Shown in pieces: positions 1 to 6,704 of a stretch of DNA of 19,116 bases. How positions within the stretch are numbered: the stretch's first letter is position 1; every line of letters starts with the position of its first letter. A model generated the notes under the pieces. The model was not told the DNA's origin. It ran no database searches and saw only the letters and a list, made by a program, of their open reading frames with translations. Position numbers and translations under genes: made by a program. The stretch comes from Azoarcus sp. (GTDB lineage: Bacteria; Pseudomonadota; Gammaproteobacteria; Burkholderiales; Rhodocyclaceae): positions 1 through 19,116 of the forward strand of contig JAITCV010000211.1 in NCBI GenBank assembly GCA_031282905.1, written 5' to 3'.

Positions 1-24
1 CCCATGCGGAAATCCTCACGATGA
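1..24 (+). CDS. 3' end of an upstream gene, possibly a sensor kinase
   Basis: Reading frame 1 is open from the window edge to TGA at 22-24, encoding a short basic tail (PMRKSSR). The stop overlaps the ATG of the response regulator as ATGA. This is the usual signature of a co-translated upstream gene, but too little is visible to identify it. LytTR regulators are often paired with a LytS/AlgZ-type histidine kinase, so a kinase is the reasonable guess. It is inference only, and the frame could be open by chance. Confidence 0.35.
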   Translation, partial: PMRKSSR

Positions 25-773
25 ACACCGCGAGCAGCCCACGCCCCTTGCGCGTGCTGATCGTCGATGACGAAGCCCCGGCGCGGACGCGCCTGCGCGA
101 TCTGCTCGACGACATTGCCGGACAGAAACCGACCCAACTGGTTGGCATGGCGGCCAGCGGTCCCGAAGTCCTGCGCCTGCTCGACGAAATCACGGCCGAT
201 GTCGTTCTCGCCGACATCAGCATGCCGACGATGAGCGGCGTCGAACTCGCCCGCCTGATCCGCGCGCGCGCCAATGCCCCGGCGGTGATCTTCACCACCG
301 CCCATGACGAATACGCGCTACAGGCTTTCGATGTCGCCGCCACCGATTATCTGCTCAAGCCGGTGACGGCCAAGCGGCTGACCGCGGCCCTCGAGCGGAT
401 AGCGCCACCCCTTTCGCATCCCGTCGGCAATCGGGAGGCGCATTTTCATGTCGTCGAGCGCGAGCACACCCTGCTTCTGCCGGTAGACGATGTGCTCTAT
501 TTGCGCGCCGAACTCAAATACGTTACCGCCCGCACCGCCCGGCGCGATTACCTGCTCACCGAAACCCTGATGCAGATCGAACAGGCCCATCCCGAGCGTT
601 TCATGCGCATCCATCGCAGTTACCTGGTCGCGCGCGGCGTCATTGCCGGAGTGCGGCGCGCATGCGAGCAGGATGGCGACGCCCACTGGGAAATCATGCT
701 CCACGGCACGGATGAAGCCTTGCCCATCAGCCGCCGCCAATGGCCCACGGTGCGGCAGATGCTGAGGTTGTGA
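21..773 (+). CDS. LytTR-family (AlgR-like) response regulator
   Basis: A 250-residue two-component response regulator. The receiver domain (about residues 9-127) has the acidic pair D16-D17, the phosphoacceptor D65 in VVLADISMP, T92/T93 and the conserved lysine K113 in the LLKPV motif. A LytTR DNA-binding domain follows (about 143-248) with the characteristic RFMRIHRSYLV segment at 193-203. LytTR proteins normally bind paired direct repeats in target promoters; no target is evident here. The start at 21 is supported by the ATGA overlap with the preceding frame. The gene faces the dcw cluster tail to tail, so it is probably not part of that operon. AlgR or LytR would be family-level names only, and the regulated process is unknown. 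Confidence 0.93.
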   Translation: MNTASSPRPLRVLIVDDEAPARTRLRDLLDDIAGQKPTQLVGMAASGPEVLRLLDEITADVVLADISMPTMSGVELARLIRARANAPAVIFTTAHDEYALQAFDVAATDYLLKPVTAKRLTAALERIAPPLSHPVGNREAHFHVVEREHTLLLPVDDVLYLRAELKYVTARTARRDYLLTETLMQIEQAHPERFMRIHRSYLVARGVIAGVRRACEQDGDAHWEIMLHGTDEALPISRRQWPTVRQMLRL

Positions 774-844
774 TCCAGCAGCGACAGGAACAGCGGCAAA
801 GCCGCGAACTTCTCCTGTGATCCCTCCCCCGACACGAAGACACG

Positions 845-868
845 CCGTGCGAGCCTGGGCTCGCACGG
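845..868. terminator. Perfect 10-bp inverted repeat between convergent operons
   Basis: CCGTGCGAGC (845-854), a CTGG loop and GCTCGCACGG (859-868) form a perfect GC-rich hairpin. It lies 71 nt after the response-regulator stop and 25 nt after the ftsZ stop, where two convergent transcripts would end. Neither strand has a U-tract after the stem, so it is not a textbook intrinsic terminator. It may act with Rho or as a bidirectional 3'-end stabiliser. Confidence 0.5.
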
Positions 869-893
869 GCGCGTATGTATCGCGGCAAACTCG

Positions 894-2048
894 TCAATCC
901 GCCTGACGGCGCAGGAAAGCGGGGATGGACTGGGGGTCCATGCCGTTGCGGCTCATTGCCTCGACCGTGCGACGGTTGTCGCGGTCGCGCCTGCGTATGA
1001 CAGAGGGAATATTGACATCATCCAGGTTCAAGCCCTGCAAATCCGCGCCGTGCGTGCCCGTGCTTTGTACCACCTGCATCATGGGCCGCGCGCTGCGCGG
1101 CACGCCAAGGCCGGTGGCAACCACGGTGACGCGGATGCGATCTCCCATGGATTCGTCATAGACGATGCCATGCTTGACGAAGGCTTCCGGCGCGGCGAAT
1201 GCGCGCACGGTGGAGACGGCAACCTTGATTTCCGAAAGCTTGAGCGTACTCCGGCTGGCGGTGATATTCACCAGCGCACAACGCGCGCCCGCCAGCTCCG
1301 AGCCTTCGAGCAGCGGACTGACCGCTGCCTGTTCGGCGGCGATGCGTGCGCGGTCGATACCCGATGCTTCCGCCGACCCCAGCATCGCGCGGCCCATTTC
1401 GGCCATCGCGGTGCGCACATCCTGGAAATCGACGTTGTGATGGCCGCTACCGTTGATGATCTCGGAAATGCCGCCCACCGCGCTGACGAGCACGTTGTCG
1501 GCGGCTTGGTAACATTCGTCGGCCAGACCATCGTCACCGTAGATTTCGAACAGTTTTTCGTTGAGGATGACGATCAGCGCATCGACATAACGGGTCAACT
1601 CCTCGATGCCGCTGTCGGCGACGCGGTCACGGTTCTCGTGCTCGAAGGGCCTGACCACCACCGCCACGCACAACACGCCCATTTCCTTGGCAATCTCCGC
1701 CACCACCGGCGCGGCGCCGGTGCCGGTGCCGCCGCCCATGCCGCCGGTGATGAAACACATATTCGTATTGGAGAGCACCGCGGCAATGGCGTCACGCGAA
1801 TCCAGCGCGGCTTCGCGTCCGGCTTCGGGCTTGGAACCCGCCCCCAGCCCGGTGCTGCCAAGCTGGAGCTTGACCGGGGCCAGACAGCGCGTCAGTGCCT
1901 GGGCATCGGTATTGGCGGCGACGAACTCCACCCCCTTCAGGCCGACATTGATCATGTGATCCACCGCATTGCCGCCTGCGCCGCCGACCCCGATGACCTT
2001 GATCACGATGGCGTTCTTGACCTGCTCTTTTTCAACCAGTTCAATCAT
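894..2048 (-). CDS. ftsZ: Cell division GTPase FtsZ
   Basis: Tubulin-like GTPase that polymerises into the Z ring. It has 384 residues, close to E. coli FtsZ (383). The N-terminal IKVIGVGGAGGNAVDHM (16-32) and the signature GGMGGGTGTGAAP (102-114) bind nucleotide. The T7 catalytic loop is NVDFQDVR (205-212) and keeps both acidic residues D207 and D210. A short linker (about 316-370) leads to the conserved tail peptide DPQSIPAFLRRQAD, which in other bacteria binds FtsA and ZipA-type partners. CAGGAG sits 9 nt upstream of the ATG, giving a strong ribosome site. The helix-7 motif reads AADNVL (182-187) where E. coli has AANDVL, and VILNEKL replaces VIPNEKL-type sequence. It is the last gene of the dcw cluster and the only one separated from its predecessor, by 127 nt. 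Confidence 0.98.
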   Translation of the reverse strand: MIELVEKEQVKNAIVIKVIGVGGAGGNAVDHMINVGLKGVEFVAANTDAQALTRCLAPVKLQLGSTGLGAGSKPEAGREAALDSRDAIAAVLSNTNMCFITGGMGGGTGTGAAPVVAEIAKEMGVLCVAVVVRPFEHENRDRVADSGIEELTRYVDALIVILNEKLFEIYGDDGLADECYQAADNVLVSAVGGISEIINGSGHHNVDFQDVRTAMAEMGRAMLGSAEASGIDRARIAAEQAAVSPLLEGSELAGARCALVNITASRSTLKLSEIKVAVSTVRAFAAPEAFVKHGIVYDESMGDRIRVTVVATGLGVPRSARPMMQVVQSTGTHGADLQGLNLDDVNIPSVIRRRDRDNRRTVEAMSRNGMDPQSIPAFLRRQAD

Positions 2049-2130
2049 TTGTTTCTACTCCTGGAAAACAACCACATCCGAACCCTCACGCCACCATGTG
2101 ACGCAAATCGCCCCCGAAACCAAACCGCTT

Positions 2131-2144
2131 CCGGCCATGGCCGG
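2131..2144. repeat. 14-bp perfect palindrome in the ftsA-ftsZ gap
   Basis: CCGGCCATGGCCGG is perfectly self-complementary and could form a 5-bp stem with a CATG loop. It sits about 83 nt before the ftsZ start, inside the only non-overlapping junction of the cluster. On the ftsZ-coding strand no T-run follows it, so it does not look like a terminator. A role in mRNA processing or as an operator is possible but unsupported. Confidence 0.4.
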
Positions 2145-2154
2145 GTCAAAAATC

Positions 2155-2187
2155 GTGTCAGAACCATGAATTGTGTCAGAACCATGA
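2155..2187 (-). repeat. Tandem duplication (18-bp period) covering the ftsA stop
   Basis: GTGTCAGAACCATGA occurs at 2155-2169 and again at 2173-2187, an exact 15-bp match with an 18-bp period. On the coding strand each copy reads TCATGGTTCTGACAC. The upstream copy supplies the last codons of ftsA (Ser-Trp-Phe-stop). Because the period is a multiple of three, the second copy repeats Ser-Trp-Phe-stop in the same frame. The element could be a simple slippage product or an edge of a dispersed repeat. Confidence 0.8.
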
Positions 2188-3396
2188 CTTCACCCACGAG
2201 AATACCCGCTTCACGCCCCGTGTATCACGTGCCTGCACGCCGCGCCTGCGCTGCAACGCGCCTTCGATCACCAGTCCCATCGCCGCCGAGTATTGCGGCC
2301 GGCAAATCACCTCGCCGCCTCCCGCGCATTGCGGCATGCCTACCCGCACCGGCTTGTGAAAGATGTCGTCGGCCAATTCGACCATGCCCGTCATCAGGGC
2401 TGAGCCGCCGGTGAGCACCACTCCCGAGGATAGCAGTTCTTCATAACCGCTGCGGCGGAGCTCGTTCAGTACGGATTCGAAGATTTCCGTCATCCGCGGT
2501 TCGATGATTTTCGTCAGCCCCTGAAGCGGCAGGGTGCGCGGCGGCCGCTCGCCAAGGCCGGGGATGGTGATCGTCTCGTCCGGCGAGACCAGCGCGTGCG
2601 TGGCGACGCCATGACGAATCTTGATTTCCTCGGCTCTCGCGGTCGGCGTGTGCAACCCCATGGCAATGTCGTTGGTCACGAAATCGCCCGCCTCCGAAAT
2701 CACGGCGATATGGCGAATCACGCCCTGGGTGAATACCGCGACATCGGTGGTGCCGCCGCCAATGTCTATCATGCAGACACCGAGTTCCTTCTCGTCTTCG
2801 GTGAGCACGGCAAAACTCGATGCCAGGGGTTGCAGGATCAGGTCGAAGGCTTCCAGCCCGCAGCGGCGCACGCACTTCACCACGTTCTGCGCCGCCGATA
2901 TCGCATCGGTGACGATATACGCCTTGACTTCCAGCTTGGCTCCGCTCATGCCGATGGGTTCCCTTATTCCGCCCTGGCCGTCGATGATGAATTCCTGGGG
3001 GAGAATATGGAGGATTCCCTGCTCCGCGGGAATCGAGATCGCGCGCGCGACTTCGAGCACCCGCTCGACATCGTACGGGGTGACTTCCTTGCCCTTGTTG
3101 ATCGCAACCATGCCGTTGGCGGTGTAGCTCTTGATGTGGGTACCCGTGATGCCAGTATAGACTTCGCGGATAGTACAACCGGCCATGCTTTCGGCCTCGC
3201 GGACGGCTTTCGAGATGGCATCCACCGTGGCTTCGATATTGACTACCACGCCGCGTTTCAGGGCGCCATTGGTCAACTGCTGGCCCAGCGCGACGACGGA
3301 TAGTTCCCCTTCCGGGCGCGTCTCGGCCACAAGGCAGGTGACGCGCGAAGTGCCGATATCGAGACCGACGACCAGATCCTTGTATTCTTTGCTCAT
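2176..3396 (-). CDS. ftsA: Cell division protein FtsA (actin-like Z-ring membrane anchor)
   Basis: Actin/Hsp70-fold ATPase that tethers FtsZ to the inner membrane and recruits later division proteins. It has 406 residues, slightly shorter than E. coli FtsA (420). Phosphate-1 motif VVGLDIGTSRVTCLV is at 9-23, phosphate-2 DIGGGTTD at 211-218 and the adenosine motif VVLTGGSAL at 326-334. Subdomain 1C lies roughly at 85-160. The C-terminus VKRVFSWVKSWF (395-406) is the amphipathic membrane-targeting helix, here ending abruptly after Trp-Phe. The ATG overlaps the ftsQ stop as ATGA, and the leader GGAGGATAAGGAAAA gives a strong ribosome site. The stop lies in an 18-bp tandem repeat that is described separately. 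Confidence 0.98.
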   Translation of the reverse strand: MSKEYKDLVVGLDIGTSRVTCLVAETRPEGELSVVALGQQLTNGALKRGVVVNIEATVDAISKAVREAESMAGCTIREVYTGITGTHIKSYTANGMVAINKGKEVTPYDVERVLEVARAISIPAEQGILHILPQEFIIDGQGGIREPIGMSGAKLEVKAYIVTDAISAAQNVVKCVRRCGLEAFDLILQPLASSFAVLTEDEKELGVCMIDIGGGTTDVAVFTQGVIRHIAVISEAGDFVTNDIAMGLHTPTARAEEIKIRHGVATHALVSPDETITIPGLGERPPRTLPLQGLTKIIEPRMTEIFESVLNELRRSGYEELLSSGVVLTGGSALMTGMVELADDIFHKPVRVGMPQCAGGGEVICRPQYSAAMGLVIEGALQRRRGVQARDTRGVKRVFSWVKSWF

Positions 3397-4403
3397 TTTT
3401 CCTTATCCTCCGCTGGGGTCAGGGTGAAACCACTGGGATAACGCAGATCGGCGCGGACGATGTCGATGCCCGTACGCTGTTGTAACTGTGGCCATGCCGT
3501 GACGAAATGCGCCAGCCGTGTTTCGAGGGAAGTGGGGTCTTCGCGCTCGCGGCCCAGCACGATGGTCAGGCCGTTATCCAACCTCAAGCGCCATGCCGCG
3601 CGCGCGGATAGTTCCAGTTCAACCAGCCGCGCCCCCAGCGGGCGCAATATGTTCGAATAGGTTTCATAACGCGCGAGCACCATCGGCGCCGACCCCCAGG
3701 GGCCGGAGAACACGGGCAGCGCCTCGCCATCCGGCGCGACGATTTCCATGTCCTGTTTGCCGGTTTGCATTGTCGGCGAAAGCGGCGAGGGCGTCCCCGC
3801 CGATTGCCCGGGTGTCGTATCCGCATGGCTTTCGTAACGCGTGAGCAGCATGGACGGTTCCTGATCACGCGGTGCCATCGGCATGAGCGGCTCCTGCTCA
3901 CCGAAGGCAAGCGGCGTCGACACATCGGACAATGCGGCAAACACTTCTCCCCGCGCGTCGATCAGATACGTGTTGCCTTCTTTCGCGCCCCAGTAAGCGA
4001 CCGCCTGATGTTCCTCGATCGCCAGTTCGAGTCCGTCCGGCCAGCGCCGCCGCACCTCGGCCTGACGCACCCAGGGCAGCCTTTCGAAAGTCGCGCGCAG
4101 TTTGTCCAGATCGATCGTGAAGAAATTGCCGCGAATCGTGCTGCGCGCGACATGTTCGAGTTGTTCCCGCGTTACATGTCCAGGCGTGCTCGTGACGAAC
4201 ACTTCGCGCACCGGAAAAAAGGGCAAGGAGCCCGCCCACGCCAGCAGCGCGTAAATCAACCCCGTTATCGCAAACAGGAACAACAAGTCCGAGATCAGGT
4301 TGAGCAGGTCGGGCCGGTGCCAGCAACCGCTACGGGGGCGAACACGCGCCCTCCCCATGGCAAAGGAGGCGCTGACGAACGGGCGCGGGCAACGTTCAGC
4401 CAT
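3393..4403 (-). CDS. ftsQ: Cell division protein FtsQ, enlarged by an insertion
   Basis: Bitopic inner-membrane protein of the FtsQLB complex that licenses septal peptidoglycan synthesis. A cytoplasmic tail of about 32 residues is followed by one membrane helix (about 33-60), a POTRA domain (about 64-138, starting PFFPVREVFV and including GNFFTIDL and LPWVRQAEVRRRWP) and the FtsQ beta domain (about 145-330, with LPVFSGP, AWRLRLDNG and ADLRYPSGF). I chose the ATG at 4403, which overlaps the ddlB end by 8 nt and has AAGGAG 12 nt upstream; the frame is open further to 4448. The protein has 336 residues against 276 in E. coli. The excess is a Pro/Ser/Thr-rich insert at about 158-226 between GEVFAA and LPVFSGP, and this insert contains a degenerate copy of the later MVLARYET segment. 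Confidence 0.95.
   Translation of the reverse strand: MAERCPRPFVSASFAMGRARVRPRSGCWHRPDLLNLISDLLFLFAITGLIYALLAWAGSLPFFPVREVFVTSTPGHVTREQLEHVARSTIRGNFFTIDLDKLRATFERLPWVRQAEVRRRWPDGLELAIEEHQAVAYWGAKEGNTYLIDARGEVFAALSDVSTPLAFGEQEPLMPMAPRDQEPSMLLTRYESHADTTPGQSAGTPSPLSPTMQTGKQDMEIVAPDGEALPVFSGPWGSAPMVLARYETYSNILRPLGARLVELELSARAAWRLRLDNGLTIVLGREREDPTSLETRLAHFVTAWPQLQQRTGIDIVRADLRYPSGFTLTPAEDKEK
3660..3854 (-). repeat. Degenerate internal duplication within ftsQ
   Basis: The 27-nt stretches at 3828-3854 and 3660-3686 match at 21 of 27 positions by hand alignment. They encode SMLLTRYES (residues 184-192) and PMVLARYET (240-248). The second is the normal FtsQ position after the SGP motif. The first lies in the extra segment, which suggests part of the beta domain was copied and then diverged. 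Confidence 0.5.
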
Positions 4404-5313
4404 GGCCAAGGCAGGCTCCTTCGAGAATCCGCACCACCAGTTCGTCATAGCCGATGCCCGCGGCGCGCGCGGCCATGGGCACGAGGGAATGGCTGGTCAT
4501 GCCTGGCGCGGTGTTCAACTCCAGAAAGTAGTGCCGCCCCGCTTCGTCCATCAGGAAGTCCACCCGGCCCCAGCCCTGCCCGCCCAACACCTGGAAAGCT
4601 TTTTTCGCGTCCGCCCGGATTTCGGCTTCCTTTTCGGGAGGGAAGGGGCAAGGGCAAAGATAACGGGTGTCGTCGCGCAGGTATTTGGCTTCGTAGTCGT
4701 AGAAATCCGCCGCCGGTTCGATCTTGACGATGGGCAGGACGTCATCGCCCAGCAGGGCCGCCGTGTATTCGCCGCCCATGATGCCTGCTTCGGCAAGCAC
4801 CAACGGGTCGTGGCGCGCCGCTTCGTGGTAGGCCGCTTCCAGTTCGTCCGTCCGCGTCACCTTCACCACGCCGACCGACGAGCCTTCGCGCGCGGGCTTG
4901 ACGAACAGGGGCAGGCCCAGCCTGCGCGCGACGGCGGCAAAATCGGATTGTCCGCTGAGCAATTCGTCATCGGGCACGGGCAGGCCCACGGCACGCCAGA
5001 TGAATTTGGTGCGCAACTTGTCCATGCCGATGGCCGACGTCATGATGCCCGGGCCGGTGTAGGGAATGCCCATCAGTTCGAGCGCGCCCTGTATGCCGCC
5101 GTTTTCGCCATAACCGCCGTGGAGCGCGATGAAGGCGCGATCATATGCCCGCAGGCCATCCAGCGGTTCGTGCGCGGGATCGAACCGCTGGGCGTCTATG
5201 CCCTGGCGTTGCAGCGCCGCCAGCACGCCTGCGCCGCTGTTGAGCGACACCTTGCGCTCGGCGGACTGACCGCCCAGGAGTACCACGACCTTGCCGAAAC
5301 GCTGTTGGTTCAT
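4396..5313 (-). CDS. ddlB: D-alanine--D-alanine ligase DdlB
   Basis: ATP-grasp ligase that joins two D-alanines for the end of the peptidoglycan stem peptide. It has 305 residues, matching E. coli DdlB (306). The active-site triad can be seen: E19 in GGQSAERKVSL (14-24), S146 in REGSSVG (142-148) and the tyrosine of FYDYEAKY (204-211), which favours D-Ala-D-Ala over D-Ala-D-lactate products. Metal ligands lie in GWGRVDF (248-254) and LELNTAPG (264-271). I chose the ATG at 5313, which overlaps the murC stop as ATGA. The frame is open to 5586, but the extra residues have no family similarity. Two small departures from E. coli are ERKVSL for EREVSL and GENG for GEDG. murB, often found just before this gene, is absent. 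Confidence 0.97.
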   Translation of the reverse strand: MNQQRFGKVVVLLGGQSAERKVSLNSGAGVLAALQRQGIDAQRFDPAHEPLDGLRAYDRAFIALHGGYGENGGIQGALELMGIPYTGPGIMTSAIGMDKLRTKFIWRAVGLPVPDDELLSGQSDFAAVARRLGLPLFVKPAREGSSVGVVKVTRTDELEAAYHEAARHDPLVLAEAGIMGGEYTAALLGDDVLPIVKIEPAADFYDYEAKYLRDDTRYLCPCPFPPEKEAEIRADAKKAFQVLGGQGWGRVDFLMDEAGRHYFLELNTAPGMTSHSLVPMAARAAGIGYDELVVRILEGACLGHG

Positions 5314-6704
5314 GCCTGACTCACTTTGACTGACCCCGGAACGCCGCCGATGGAGCCCGCGCCCATCGTCAGCACCACGTCGCCATCCTGGGCGACTTCC
5401 AGTATCCTTGCCGCCAGATCGCCGATTTGTTCGACAAACACGGGTTCCACCTTGCCCGCCACGCGCACGGCGCGCGCCAGCGCGCGCCCGTCGGCGGCAA
5501 CGATGGGTTGTTCGCCCGCCGCATAGACATCGGTGAGCAGCAGGACATCCACGCCGGAGAGCACCTTGGCGAAGTCCTCGAAGCAATCGCGGGTGCGGGT
5601 ATAGCGATGCGGCTGGAAGGCCAGTACCAGCCGACGGCCGGGAAACGCGCCCCGCGTGGCAGCGAGCGTTGCCGCCATCTCCACCGGGTGATGGCCGTAA
5701 TCGTCGATGAGGGTGAAGTGGCCACCGGAAGGCAGCGCGATTTCGCCATAACGCTGGAAGCGTCGCCCCACGCCCTTGAATTCCGCCAGCGCCCGCACGA
5801 TGGCGTCGTCATCCACCTGAATTTCCGTTGCCACGCCGATCGCGGCGAGCGCGTTCAATACGTTGTGCATGCCCGGAATGTTGAGGGTGATCGGCAGGGT
5901 CGAGGTTGCGCCATTGACCCGCGTGACCTCGAACATCATGCGTCCGCCTTCGGCGCGGATATTGCTCGCAACGATGTTGGCATCGGGCGACAGGCCGTAG
6001 CGCACGACTTGCTTGGGCACCTGGGGCAGGATTTCCCGCACATGCGGATCGTCCTGGCAGAGCACCGCCACGCCGTAGAAGGGCAGGCGGTTGAGGAAAT
6101 CGACGAACGCCTGTTTCAAGCGGCCGAAGTCATGGCCATAGGTTTCCATGTGGTCGGCGTCGATATTGGTGACCACGCTGATCACTGGGGAGAGGTAAAG
6201 GAAGGAGGCATCGGATTCGTCCGCCTCGGCGACGAGAAAATCGCCCTTGCCCATGCGGGCGTTCGCGCCTGCCGCGTTGAGGCGGCCGCCGATGACGAAA
6301 GTCGGGTCGAGCCCGCCTTCGGCGAGAATGCTGGCGACCAGGCTGGTGGTCGTGGTCTTGCCGTGGGTGCCGGCGATGGCGATGCCTTGTTTCAGCCGCA
6401 TCAGTTCGGCGAGCATCTGGGCGCGCGGCACGACCGGGATGTTCGTCAGACGGGCCGCGTCGATTTCCGGATTGCCCGTCTTGACGGCGGTGGAAGCCAC
6501 GACGGCGTGTGCGCCGGTAATGTTTTCCGCCGCATGGCCGATATGGACGCGAATGCCCAGGCTGGCGAGCCGTTCCGTGGTGGCGCTGGCCACGAGGTCG
6601 GAGCCGGACACCCGATAGCCCAGATTGGCGAGCACTTCGGCGATGCCGCTCATGCCGGAACCGCCAATGCCCACGAAATGAATGTTCTTGACCTTGTGTT
6701 TCAT
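5310..6704 (-). CDS. murC: UDP-N-acetylmuramate--L-alanine ligase MurC
   Basis: Cytoplasmic Mur ligase that adds L-alanine to UDP-MurNAc, the first step of stem-peptide assembly. It has 464 residues (E. coli 491). The Rossmann-type UDP-binding start is HFVGIGGSGMSGIAEVL (9-25). The ATP loop is AGTHGKTTTTS (111-121), the acidic EADESD is at 160-165 and NIDADHMETYG at 180-190. DDYGHHPVEM and the arginine-containing FQPHRYTRT are in the C-terminal half. The start at 6704 gives the canonical N-terminus MKHKVKNIHFVG, has AAAGGG a few bases upstream and overlaps the murG stop as ATGA. The 10 extra codons upstream are unlikely to be used. Confidence 0.98.
   Translation of the reverse strand: MKHKVKNIHFVGIGGSGMSGIAEVLANLGYRVSGSDLVASATTERLASLGIRVHIGHAAENITGAHAVVASTAVKTGNPEIDAARLTNIPVVPRAQMLAELMRLKQGIAIAGTHGKTTTTSLVASILAEGGLDPTFVIGGRLNAAGANARMGKGDFLVAEADESDASFLYLSPVISVVTNIDADHMETYGHDFGRLKQAFVDFLNRLPFYGVAVLCQDDPHVREILPQVPKQVVRYGLSPDANIVASNIRAEGGRMMFEVTRVNGATSTLPITLNIPGMHNVLNALAAIGVATEIQVDDDAIVRALAEFKGVGRRFQRYGEIALPSGGHFTLIDDYGHHPVEMAATLAATRGAFPGRRLVLAFQPHRYTRTRDCFEDFAKVLSGVDVLLLTDVYAAGEQPIVAADGRALARAVRVAGKVEPVFVEQIGDLAARILEVAQDGDVVLTMGAGSIGGVPGSVKVSQA

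Noticed and set aside
2131..2150. The 14-bp palindrome CCGGCCATGGCCGG as an intrinsic terminator between ftsA and ftsZ
   Set aside because: On the coding strand the T-rich stretch lies before the stem rather than after it, and ftsZ would then need its own promoter, for which no good match was found.
4396..5313. DdlB as a vancomycin-resistance type (D-Ala-D-Lac) ligase
   Set aside because: The tyrosine in FYDYEAKY and the rest of the D-Ala-D-Ala triad are present, and the gene sits in the housekeeping cluster.
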